A DNA stretch of 6,574 nucleotides from JBAUHN01 sp049680295 (lineage in GTDB: Bacteria; Pseudomonadota; Alphaproteobacteria; Rhodobacterales; Rhodobacteraceae): contig JBAUHN010000300.1 in NCBI GenBank assembly GCA_049680295.1, positions 1 to 6,574 of the forward strand, given 5' to 3'. The notes below the pieces were generated by a model. It saw nothing but the letters and a program-made list of their open reading frames with translations. It ran no database searches and had not been told where the DNA came from. The position numbers and the translations under genes are program-made. Each line of letters starts with the position of its first letter. Position 1 is the first letter of the stretch. This document shows positions 1 through 6,093 of this stretch, in pieces.

Positions 1-30
1 CACCGGCACCAATATGATCAGAACATTCAT
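1..30 (-). CDS. ccoS: CcoS, cbb3 oxidase maturation protein (first 10 codons only)
   Basis: Only the N-terminus MNVLIILVPV is visible before the window edge. CcoS is a small single-span membrane protein needed to insert the redox cofactors (haem b, b3 and CuB) into CcoN. The call rests on position, directly after ccoI in the conserved ccoGHIS order, and on a hydrophobic start resembling the usual CcoS beginning (MNVL followed by a hydrophobic helix). A good ribosome site (GAGGTGAGG, about positions 33-41 on the minus strand) overlaps the end of ccoI. The gap from the ccoI stop codon is only 4 bases, so it is probably co-translated with ccoI. With ten residues the identification depends mostly on context. 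Confidence 0.8.
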   Translation of the reverse strand, partial: MNVLIILVPV

Positions 31-34
31 AACC

Positions 35-2191
35 TCACCTCACTCGAAGCGCATTTAGCAGCACCGTAATTGATGACGCGGACATTGCAATCGCCGCGGC
101 AAGGGGCGTGGCAAAACCCAAAACAGCAACCGGGATCGCAATCATATTGTACCCCGCAGCTATCGCAAAATTCTCGATCACCCGTTTTCTGGCGCTGCGG
201 GCCAAGCTTATGGCGTCGGGGATATCTTGCAAAGACTGGCCCAAAAGCACGATATCGGACGCCGCGCGCGAAGCATCAAGCGCTGATGCAGGCGAAATAG
301 ACGCATAGGCCTGCGCAAGTGCGGCCGTATCGTTCAGCCCATCCCCCACCATCAGAACTTTCTTGCCGTCTTGGGTCATTTTGAAAATTTCGTTCGATTT
401 CTCGTCGGGTCGCAAATCGCCACGTGCCGGAATGTCCCCCAACTGCCCTGCAATGATCATCGTTGCCGATTGCGTATCGCCGGACAATATCTGTGGGTCC
501 AACTCCAGGTCAGCAAGGTTGCGCACCGAATCCAGGGCACCATCGCGCAGGGTTTCCAGGAACATCAAAGGCAGGGCCGGATTGTCACCGATGCGCAATG
601 CAGGCGAGATTTGCGCGCCGACCCAGGCCGCCTGCCCCAGTCGCACCTCGGACCCGCGCCATGTCGCCTGAACACCTAGCCCGGGATATTCGCGTAGATT
701 CTCCAGTTTTTCGGGGGTCACGTTTGGCGCAATTGCGGCAGAAATCGCCTGTGCCACCGGATGATTGGAAGATCCACTTAAGGCGGCCAGCACCGCCATG
801 GCATCCGCGTTCAGGTCAGACGTGTTCAATGACACACGTCCTGTCGTCAAGGTCCCGGTTTTGTCAAAGACGACAGCATCGACTTCGGCCAGCCGTTCCA
901 ACGCGGTGCCATCCTTGACCAACATCCCCCGGCGAAACAAGCGCCCCGTGGCCGCCGTCATGACCGCCGGCACTGCCAGTCCCAGCGCGCAGGGGCAGGT
1001 AATGATCAGTACCGAAATCGCTACATTCAACGCGCGAATTCCATCACCAGACAGCAGGATCCAACCAACAAAAGTGATCAACGCCAGCAAATGGACGGCA
1101 GGCGCATAAATGCGGGCTGCGCGGTCCGCCAAAGCGGTGTAGCGGTTGCGCGCGCCTTCGGCGGTTTCGACCAACGCGGCCATGCGTCTTAGCGTTGTAT
1201 CCTGACCGGTGGCGGTGACTTCGATTGTCAGTGGCGCAGAAAGGTTCATCGCCCCCGACACCAGCGGCTCCCCCCGCGAGACGCTGACTGGCAGGCTTTC
1301 GCCGGTCAGCAAGGATTGATCCAGATCAGAGGCCCCGTCGCGCACAATACCATCAACAGGAACACGCATGCCCGCCGGGATCAGCAGCGTGTCGCCGACC
1401 CTCAGGTCCGAGACATTCACGTTTTGCCGCACACCCGCCTGCACCCGGATCGCCCGTGGTGTTTCCAACGCGCTTAGTTCTTGCGACGCCGATCTGGCCA
1501 CCATGCGGGTGCGGTGGTCCAGGTATCGCCCTACCAACAGGAAGAACGTCAGCGATAACGCCGCGTCAAAGTACACATCTGCGCCGCCTTCGATGGTTTC
1601 ATAGACCGACAATCCCGCTGCCAGAATGATCGCCAGTGATATCGGCACATCCATATTCAACCGGCCGACCCGCAACGCAGACCACGCCGACGACACGAAA
1701 ACCTGCGCCGAGAACAACAAGGCCGGAACCGCAATGCCCGCAGACAACCAATGAAACATCACTTGGGTCGCAGCAGATGCGCCCGACCAGACAGCGACCG
1801 AGAAAAGCATCACATTCATCATTGCAAATCCGGCGACTGCCAACCGCAGTAACAGCGCCTGTCCCTTCGCGTCCTTGTCCGCACCCGACAGCATCGAGGC
1901 GTCAAGCGGCAAGGCCAGATATCCCGCATCGCCCAGCACATCCACCAACAGTTCGGGCGCCATATCCGGCGCGTCAATGCTGACCCGCTTCAGGCTTAGG
2001 TTCACCCTTGCAGCCTTAACCCCTGGTATCGCCGACAATGCGCGTTCAACCCCGCTGATGCAGGCCGCGCAATGGATGTCGGGCAATGACAGGATAACGG
2101 TCGGGGAGGAGACGTCCACTTTGGCGACACTCTGCGCCAATGGCACGGCAGCACATGCTGCACATCCCGACATTGGCGCCGGCGAAATCAT
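35..2191 (-). CDS. ccoI: CcoI, Cu(+)-transporting P1B-type ATPase for cbb3 oxidase assembly
   Basis: A 718-residue inner-membrane P-type ATPase that uses ATP to move Cu(+) out of the cytoplasm for the CuB site of cbb3 oxidase (FixI/CopA2 type; RdxI in R. sphaeroides). Visible in order: an N-terminal CxxC (C10, C13); a heavy-metal-associated domain at about 30-98 with its CxxC (C41, C44); a first group of membrane helices at about 113-222; the actuator TGES (296-299); the CPC copper motif (399-401) in the sixth helix; the phosphorylated aspartate D443 in DKTGT; HP (477-478) and a PGLGV loop (503-507) of the nucleotide domain; GDGLND (616-621); then YN (681-682) and MSASS (703-707) in the last two helices. 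CPC + YN + MxxSS is the signature of the Cu(+) P1B-1 subgroup. Length and motifs are complete. Its ATG overlaps the ccoH stop by 4 bases (ATGA) and its ribosome site is weak, suggesting translational coupling. Known role: slow copper export dedicated to oxidase assembly, distinct from the detoxifying CopA. Confidence 0.97.
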   Translation of the reverse strand: MISPAPMSGCAACAAVPLAQSVAKVDVSSPTVILSLPDIHCAACISGVERALSAIPGVKAARVNLSLKRVSIDAPDMAPELLVDVLGDAGYLALPLDASMLSGADKDAKGQALLLRLAVAGFAMMNVMLFSVAVWSGASAATQVMFHWLSAGIAVPALLFSAQVFVSSAWSALRVGRLNMDVPISLAIILAAGLSVYETIEGGADVYFDAALSLTFFLLVGRYLDHRTRMVARSASQELSALETPRAIRVQAGVRQNVNVSDLRVGDTLLIPAGMRVPVDGIVRDGASDLDQSLLTGESLPVSVSRGEPLVSGAMNLSAPLTIEVTATGQDTTLRRMAALVETAEGARNRYTALADRAARIYAPAVHLLALITFVGWILLSGDGIRALNVAISVLIITCPCALGLAVPAVMTAATGRLFRRGMLVKDGTALERLAEVDAVVFDKTGTLTTGRVSLNTSDLNADAMAVLAALSGSSNHPVAQAISAAIAPNVTPEKLENLREYPGLGVQATWRGSEVRLGQAAWVGAQISPALRIGDNPALPLMFLETLRDGALDSVRNLADLELDPQILSGDTQSATMIIAGQLGDIPARGDLRPDEKSNEIFKMTQDGKKVLMVGDGLNDTAALAQAYASISPASALDASRAASDIVLLGQSLQDIPDAISLARSARKRVIENFAIAAGYNMIAIPVAVLGFATPLAAAIAMSASSITVLLNALRVR

Positions 2192-2652
2192 CTGATGACC
2201 GGGACAATGATGCGTTGCTTGAACAACGTGCCGTCCGCGGCTTCGGCGACCAGACGCAAATTCCAGTTGCCTGTCGCCAGTTCAACCGGCGCGGAAAAGG
2301 CACGACCGTCAAATATCAAGTCAGGCGTTTGATCCTGCGCCACATTGGTCGCACGTCCCAGCACCGCCGAGATGATCTTGGGCGCAACCGGTTGTCCGTT
2401 CTTGTTGATGTTCAGATGCAGTACGCCATCCTCGACCGCTGCCGACACGTCCCAGCCCAAAGCCAGTTGTGCACTACGGTCAGCGTCAAAAGACTGGCTG
2501 GCAACGTACGAGTTTTTGACCTCCAAGCCCGGAAACGTCGACACGGCCTGAAAGGCCAAGGTCAGGTTGACGCCGATAATCACCGCAAATCCTGCGCACA
2601 TGATCACGGCAACTTTGCGCCCGGTCAAAGGTTTGTCTGCAACATCGGCCAT
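2188..2652 (-). CDS. ccoH: CcoH/FixH, cbb3 oxidase assembly protein
   Basis: A 154-residue protein with a short cytoplasmic N-terminus containing the family-typical PLTGRKV (8-14), one membrane helix at about 14-35, and a periplasmic domain of about 115 residues. Just after the helix comes FPGLEVKNSYV (40-50), a hallmark of the FixH family. CcoH is required for stable cbb3 oxidase and in Rhodobacter remains associated with the assembly intermediates and the mature complex; its biochemical activity is not settled. It contains no CxxC or haem motif. The start shares one base with the ccoG stop (TGATG) and is preceded by AAGGA about six bases upstream. The stop overlaps ccoI by 4 bases. Position between ccoG and ccoI agrees fully with the conserved order. 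Confidence 0.95.
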   Translation of the reverse strand: MADVADKPLTGRKVAVIMCAGFAVIIGVNLTLAFQAVSTFPGLEVKNSYVASQSFDADRSAQLALGWDVSAAVEDGVLHLNINKNGQPVAPKIISAVLGRATNVAQDQTPDLIFDGRAFSAPVELATGNWNLRLVAEAADGTLFKQRIIVPVIR

Positions 2653-4064
2653 CAGTTTTCCTTACCGTTGAATGTGGTGTCACGGTGTGCGCGTTCACCG
2701 TTTTCTACATCTTCAACCCAAAACCGCACGTCGGTACGGTCTCGATTTGCAGCGACATCCTGCGCGCGTGCCGTCACATAAACCCGCTGCATGGTTGAAC
2801 TGTCAGGGGCTAAGGTAAGCACGTCGCTGTCGCTGCCCTCCAGCCCGATTTGCAAGGTCTCATCCGATGTGAGTGACAACCGGAACTCGCGCGGCTCACC
2901 ATGTTTGTTGCGCAACCGAATGGTATAGGTGTTACGGATGGAGCCATCGGACAAAGTGATAAACGTCGGATTGCGCACAGGTTCGACCGTCAGATCAATG
3001 TCTGCACGAATGAACAGCGCAAAGATCAGACCAAAACCCACCAAGGACCACAAAGCCGTATAAAGCATGGTGCGCGGGCGCAAAACATGTTTCCATATTG
3101 GTTTAGGTGCTTTGCCGCTACGTTCTTCGGGTTCGTCCGACAACGCCAAGTAGTCGATCAATCCGCGCGGTTTGCCGATCTTGTCCATCACGTCATCGCA
3201 GGCATCAATGCATAGCGCGCAGGTGATGCATTCCATCTGCTGGCCTTCGCGGATGTCGATGCCCATCGGGCAAACATTAACGCAAGCCATGCAGTCAATG
3301 CAGTCGCCGGTACCTTCGACGCGTTTTTTGCCACGTGGTTCACCGCGCCATTCGCGGTAGCCGACGGTCAATGTGTCGTCGTCCATCATTGCGCCCTGAA
3401 TGCGCGGCCAAGGGCACATGTAAATGCACACTTGTTCGCGCATAAAGCCGCCAAACAGGAATGTGGTTGCAGACAGCACGGCAATGGTGCCGTAGGCGAT
3501 CATATGGGCGTCAAAATTCACCAGATCGACCGCCAGTTGCGGCGCGTCGGTAAAATAGAACACCCAAGCCCCGCCAGTGGCCACCGCAATGACCAGCCAG
3601 ACCAGCCATTTGGTCAACCTGAGCCGCCATTTTCTGAGATCCCATTTCCCGTTCCACAGGCGAATACGCGCGTTTCGGTCGCCCTCGATCCAGCGCTCCA
3701 CCAGAATAAACAGGTCCGTCCAGACAGTCTGCGGACAGGTGTATCCACACCAGACCCGGCCCAGCGCGGATGTAAACAGGAACAACCCCAAGCCTGCCAT
3801 GATCAAAAGCCCGGCAACAAAATAAAACTCATGCGGCCAGATTTCGATCCAGAAAAAGTAGAACCGCCGCCCGGCCAGATCGACCAGAACCGCCTGATCG
3901 GGCAAGGATGGCCCGCGGTCCCACCTGATCCAAGGGGTCAGATAGTAGATGCCCAGCGTGACCGCCATGATCCACCATTTGAATGTACGGAAAAATCCGG
4001 ACACACGACGTGGGAATATCGGCTCTTGCGGAGCATAGAGGGGTTGGTTGTCTGGCGTGCTCAT
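2652..4064 (-). CDS. ccoG: CcoG/FixG/RdxB, 4Fe-4S membrane protein for cbb3 assembly
   Basis: A 470-residue protein (counting from the ATG at 4064) with five likely membrane helices (about 31-47, 79-99, 152-170, 186-206, 333-352). A cytoplasmic bacterial-ferredoxin-type segment carries two clusters: C255, C258, C261, C265 followed by P, and C279, C282, C285, C289. A C-terminal Ig-like FixG domain spans about 357-455. Two further cysteine pairs sit at membrane edges: C106/C110 in WCGYTCP and C213/C217 in CIYMCP. The family acts in cbb3 oxidase biogenesis; in Rhodobacter capsulatus it has been reported to reduce Cu(2+) so that CcoI can use it (from memory of the literature). Start choice: a GTG at 4125-4127 would add 21 residues but lies inside the FNR box, and family members begin near the MSTPDNQPLY segment, so the ATG at 4062-4064 is preferred although its ribosome site is weak. 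It opens the ccoGHIS unit and its stop shares one base with the ccoH start. Confidence 0.95.
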   Translation of the reverse strand: MSTPDNQPLYAPQEPIFPRRVSGFFRTFKWWIMAVTLGIYYLTPWIRWDRGPSLPDQAVLVDLAGRRFYFFWIEIWPHEFYFVAGLLIMAGLGLFLFTSALGRVWCGYTCPQTVWTDLFILVERWIEGDRNARIRLWNGKWDLRKWRLRLTKWLVWLVIAVATGGAWVFYFTDAPQLAVDLVNFDAHMIAYGTIAVLSATTFLFGGFMREQVCIYMCPWPRIQGAMMDDDTLTVGYREWRGEPRGKKRVEGTGDCIDCMACVNVCPMGIDIREGQQMECITCALCIDACDDVMDKIGKPRGLIDYLALSDEPEERSGKAPKPIWKHVLRPRTMLYTALWSLVGFGLIFALFIRADIDLTVEPVRNPTFITLSDGSIRNTYTIRLRNKHGEPREFRLSLTSDETLQIGLEGSDSDVLTLAPDSSTMQRVYVTARAQDVAANRDRTDVRFWVEDVENGERAHRDTTFNGKEN

Positions 4065-4092
4065 GACGTATCCGGACCTGTTCGCTATGCGT

Positions 4093-4098
4093 CTGATA
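4093..4098 (-). promoter_or_regulatory. Predicted -10 element of the FNR-dependent ccoG promoter
   Basis: The coding strand reads TATCAG (4098 to 4093), four of six matches to TATAAT including the conserved TA at the left end. If transcription starts at about 4086, this hexamer occupies -12 to -7 and the FNR box is centred at -41.5, the standard class II geometry with no need for a -35 element. The start site is inferred from spacing only. The leader would then be about 22 bases before the ccoG ATG. Confidence 0.6.
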
Positions 4099-4120
4099 CC
4101 CAAGCCTCGCACCGGGGCCT

Positions 4121-4134
4121 TTGACACAGATCAA
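4121..4134 (-). promoter_or_regulatory. FNR (FnrL-type) binding site before ccoG
   Basis: The coding strand reads TTGAT-CTGT-GTCAA, a dyad matching the FNR consensus TTGAT-N4-ATCAA at 9 of 10 half-site bases; the reverse reading is TTGAC-ACAG-ATCAA. FNR proteins are oxygen-labile 4Fe-4S regulators that activate under low oxygen, and ccoNOQP and ccoGHIS (rdxBHIS) are known FnrL targets in Rhodobacter. The centre (4127.5) lies 63 bases upstream of the chosen ccoG ATG. With the -10 hexamer described separately it gives exact -41.5 spacing, so activation as a class II promoter is the inference. Confidence 0.85.
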
Positions 4135-4150
4135 TTTTGCAAGAATTTAA

Positions 4151-4192
4151 CCTCAGCCCAAGGGAATGTGCGAACAGGTCCCTGGGCTGAGG
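4151..4192 (-). terminator. Strong hairpin ending or attenuating the ccoNOQP transcript
   Basis: Arms at 4179-4192 and 4151-4165 pair over 14 bp with one bulged base around a 13-base loop (4166-4178). On the coding strand the arms read CCTCAGCCCAGGGA and TCCCTTGGGCTGAGG. What follows is TTAAATTCTTGC, only moderately U-rich, so it is not a textbook intrinsic terminator. Its position, 58 bases after the ccoP stop and just before the FNR promoter of ccoG, fits a terminator, an attenuator or a 3'-end stabiliser of the oxidase mRNA. Confidence 0.6.
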
Positions 4193-4224
4193 CCACCGCA
4201 AAGCCTTTCTGGCCCGCAGCTCCT

Positions 4225-4244
4225 CCCCTTTCCGAAGAGAGGGA
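4225..4244 (-). other. Small UUCG-loop hairpin after ccoP
   Basis: Six bases after the ccoP stop codon the coding strand can form an 8-pair stem (one mismatch, one G-U pair) closed by C-TTCG-G, the very stable UUCG tetraloop. The following sequence (AGGAGCTGCGGG) has no U tract, so it should not terminate transcription by itself. It may protect the 3' end of ccoP mRNA from exonucleases; this role is only a guess. Confidence 0.4.
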
Positions 4245-4249
4245 GTGTT

Positions 4250-5113
4250 TTATTCACCACCGCCAAGGCCATGAACATAGGCTGCAACCGCATTAAGATC
4301 GGATTGCGACAAACGCTGTCCCCAGGCTGGCATCACGCCAAAACGGGCATTTGAAATCGTCTCGCGCAGCGCCTCCGCATCCCCCCCATAAAGCCAGATT
4401 GCATCCGACAGATTGGGCGCGCCTTGCTCAATATCGCCCAACCCGGTCTCGCCGTGGCATGCAGCGCACTGTTCCGCATACAGCACTTTACCTGTCTCAG
4501 CCGATGCGGCGTCATGATCTTGCCCTGACAGCTTCAATAGGTAGTTCACACCGGCCTCGATCTCTTCTGGCTCCAGCAGTTCGCTAAAGGCAGGCATCTG
4601 TGAATAATGCGCATCGTCATCGGTTTCATTGCGAATACCGTGGTTGATCGTATAGGCAATCTGTTCGATGGAACCGCCCCAAAGCCAATCGTCATCCAGC
4701 AGGTTCGGATATCCAACGGCACCCGCCGCGCCAGAACCGTGGCACTGCGAACAATTGGTACGAAACACAGCCGCACCGTTTGCCACAGCAAAGCGTTGCA
4801 GATCCGCATCGCCCGAGAGTTCGCCCAGATCAATACTGGCAAGTGTGGCTTTCAGTTCCGCATTTTGTTGGTCAAACCGATCTATTTCGGCGGCAACCTC
4901 GGCGCGGGTCGAATAGCCCAACACGCCTTTGGTGGCCCCCGAAATCATTGGCCAGGCCGGGTAGGCAATTGTATATCCGATGGCCCAGATAATGCAGAGA
5001 TAAAGGCACCACAGCCACCAGCGCGGCAAGGGATTATTCAGCTCTTTGATGCCGTCCCATTCGTGACCGGTGGTGTCGATACCGGTTTCGTCGTCGATGT
5101 CACGCTTGCTCAT
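4250..5113 (-). CDS. ccoP: CcoP, di-haem cytochrome c subunit of cbb3 oxidase
   Basis: A 287-residue subunit that takes electrons from soluble or membrane cytochrome c (or directly from the bc1 complex) and passes them to CcoO. The N-terminal FixP domain has the conserved GHEWDGIKELNNPLPRWW segment (16-33) leading into one membrane helix (about 32-51). The periplasmic part contains two cytochrome c domains with haem-binding CSQCH (C121, C124, H125) and CAACH (C216, C219, H220). Likely axial methionines are M173 (QMPAF) and M261 (VMPAW). Length is normal for the family and nothing is missing. The ATG overlaps the ccoQ stop by 4 bases, and an AGGAG lies 8 bases before it. It is the last gene of the oxidase structural unit; two hairpins follow. 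Haem attachment requires the cytochrome c maturation system, encoded elsewhere. Confidence 0.97.
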   Translation of the reverse strand: MSKRDIDDETGIDTTGHEWDGIKELNNPLPRWWLWCLYLCIIWAIGYTIAYPAWPMISGATKGVLGYSTRAEVAAEIDRFDQQNAELKATLASIDLGELSGDADLQRFAVANGAAVFRTNCSQCHGSGAAGAVGYPNLLDDDWLWGGSIEQIAYTINHGIRNETDDDAHYSQMPAFSELLEPEEIEAGVNYLLKLSGQDHDAASAETGKVLYAEQCAACHGETGLGDIEQGAPNLSDAIWLYGGDAEALRETISNARFGVMPAWGQRLSQSDLNAVAAYVHGLGGGE

Positions 5114-5340
5114 TCCACCGGCTCCTGATCAGTAGGGCTGTCATTCTTATGCGCGCTGTTGCTGCTGGAGGTCTTTGGCACAGCAATTGCCTCATTGCGA
5201 AACGGGATGTTGGCGGTGTCACGATGAACCTCGCGACTGCCTGGACGAAAAGCCCACAGAATTGTCCCGATAAAGAACACGGTCATCAGCAGCAAAACCC
5301 AGCTGTCAGCCAACGCACGAAGAAAAGTATATGTTTCCAT
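5110..5340 (-). CDS. ccoQ: CcoQ, small membrane subunit of cbb3 oxidase
   Basis: A 76-residue protein with one membrane helix (about 13-31, WVLLLMTVFFIGTILWAFRP) and a polar, Ser/Asn/Asp-rich cytoplasmic tail. CcoQ subunits are short and poorly conserved apart from the helix followed by the WAFRPGS-type segment seen here at 29-35. In Rhodobacter sphaeroides CcoQ is linked to oxidase stability and to signalling of electron flow to the PrrBA system; elsewhere it helps CcoP join the complex. The tail is a little longer than in the shortest homologues (about 50-60 residues). AAGGAG lies 7 bases upstream and overlaps the ccoO stop; the gap from ccoO is 12 bases and the stop overlaps the ccoP start (ATGA). 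Identified by order and topology more than by sequence motifs. Confidence 0.93.
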   Translation of the reverse strand: METYTFLRALADSWVLLLMTVFFIGTILWAFRPGSREVHRDTANIPFRNEAIAVPKTSSSNSAHKNDSPTDQEPVE

Positions 5341-5347
5341 TGCGGTG

Positions 5348-5353
5348 CTCCTT
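5348..5353 (-). promoter_or_regulatory. Ribosome binding site of ccoQ
   Basis: AAGGAG, 7 bases before the ccoQ ATG; its first A is the last base of the ccoO TAA stop. The same layout as at the ccoN-ccoO junction, which favours ribosomes ending one gene and starting the next. Confidence 0.8.
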
Positions 5354-6078
5354 TACCGGCTCTCGTCAGGGACAAACGTCGAAAAATCGACCAATGTTCC
5401 CAACATCTGCAAATAGGAAATAAGCGCATCCATCTCGGTGATGCCCGGCTGCCCGTCGAAATTGCTGACCACAGCGCCGGGGTAGCGTTCGACCATTTCC
5501 TCCCAATCCGCATCCGGATCGGCCTGGACCTTAAAGTCTGCCTGCGCACTGGCGATCATCTCGTCCGTGTAGGGAACGCCGACAAGCCTGTGTGTCTCAA
5601 GCAGATCTTGAACGTAGTCTGCTTTGATCGTGGTGCGGCCCAAAAACGCATATTTCGGCATGATGGATTCCGGCACCACCGATTGCGGGTCGTTCAGGTG
5701 ATCCACATGCCACGCGTCCGAATAGCGCCCACCGACCCGCGCCACGTCAGGCCCAGTTCGTTTTGATCCCCATTGATGCGGGTGGTCATACATCGATTCT
5801 GCTGCCAAAGAATAATGGCCGTAGCGTTCGACCTCGTCGCGCATCGGGCGGATCATCTGGCTGTGGCAGGTATAACACCCTTCGCGAATGTAGATGTCGC
5901 GCCCGGTCAGTTCCAGCGGCGTATAGGGCCGCATGCCTTCCACCTTTTCGATCGTGTTCTCAAGATAGAACAGCGGCGCGATTTCAACGATGCCACCGAC
6001 GGTCACGACGGCGAATGACGCCAATAGCAGCAATGTCGGGCTGCGCTCTAAGGCTTGGTGTTTATTCAGGAAACCCAT
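5353..6078 (-). CDS. ccoO: CcoO, mono-haem cytochrome c subunit of cbb3 oxidase
   Basis: A 241-residue membrane-anchored cytochrome c that relays electrons from CcoP to the haem b of CcoN. One N-terminal helix (about 14-35) is followed by a periplasmic domain with a single haem site, EGCYTCH (C68, C71, H72), and the family-typical run RPMRDEVERYGHYS (77-90). GPDVARVGGRYSD (109-121) and the probable axial methionine M140 in SIMPKY are also present. The ATG at 6078 is chosen because AAGGAGGG sits 7 bases upstream and homologues start at MGFLNKH; an in-frame extension to 6144 would overlap the end of ccoN and add residues with no family resemblance. The gap from ccoN is 13 bases and the gap to ccoQ 12 bases. 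Length is normal. Confidence 0.97.
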   Translation of the reverse strand: MGFLNKHQALERSPTLLLLASFAVVTVGGIVEIAPLFYLENTIEKVEGMRPYTPLELTGRDIYIREGCYTCHSQMIRPMRDEVERYGHYSLAAESMYDHPHQWGSKRTGPDVARVGGRYSDAWHVDHLNDPQSVVPESIMPKYAFLGRTTIKADYVQDLLETHRLVGVPYTDEMIASAQADFKVQADPDADWEEMVERYPGAVVSNFDGQPGITEMDALISYLQMLGTLVDFSTFVPDESR

Positions 6079-6085
6079 GTGCTTA

Positions 6086-6093
6086 CCCTCCTT
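6086..6093 (-). promoter_or_regulatory. Ribosome binding site of ccoO
   Basis: The coding strand reads AAGGAGGG, a near-perfect Shine-Dalgarno match, 7 bases before the ATG at 6078. Its first two As belong to the ccoN stop codon TAA. It decides the ccoO start in favour of 6078 over the longer in-frame reading. Confidence 0.85.

Larger units (their letters stand above)
4074..4181. repeat. Perfect 12-bp inverted repeat spanning the ccoG promoter
   Basis: The top strand has GGACCTGTTCGC at 4074-4085 and its exact reverse complement GCGAACAGGTCC at 4170-4181; flanking bases do not extend the match. The arms enclose 84 bases that include the FNR box and the -10 element. One arm covers the first bases of the predicted ccoG leader. 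The other covers nine bases of the terminator loop plus three bases of its stem. A chance 12-bp match in so short a gap is unlikely (roughly one in a thousand by simple counting). Function unknown. Confidence 0.75.

Noticed and set aside
1316..1329. FNR-like dyad TTGAT-CCAG-ATCAG inside ccoI.
   Set aside because: It lies in the codons for the conserved DLDQSLLTGES actuator segment, so the bases are explained by the protein; it is deep inside a coding region with no nearby downstream start.
3432..4124. Long plus-strand open frame (230 codons) opposite ccoG, and similar ones opposite ccoI/ccoH (2140-2781) and ccoO/ccoN (5149-6344).
   Set aside because: Low-complexity, Pro/Arg/His/Gln-rich translations with no recognisable domain, antisense to clearly real conserved genes; typical shadows in GC-rich DNA.
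4225..4244. UUCG hairpin after ccoP as the transcription terminator.
   Set aside because: There is no U-rich tract after it on the coding strand; the larger hairpin at 4151-4192 is a better candidate.
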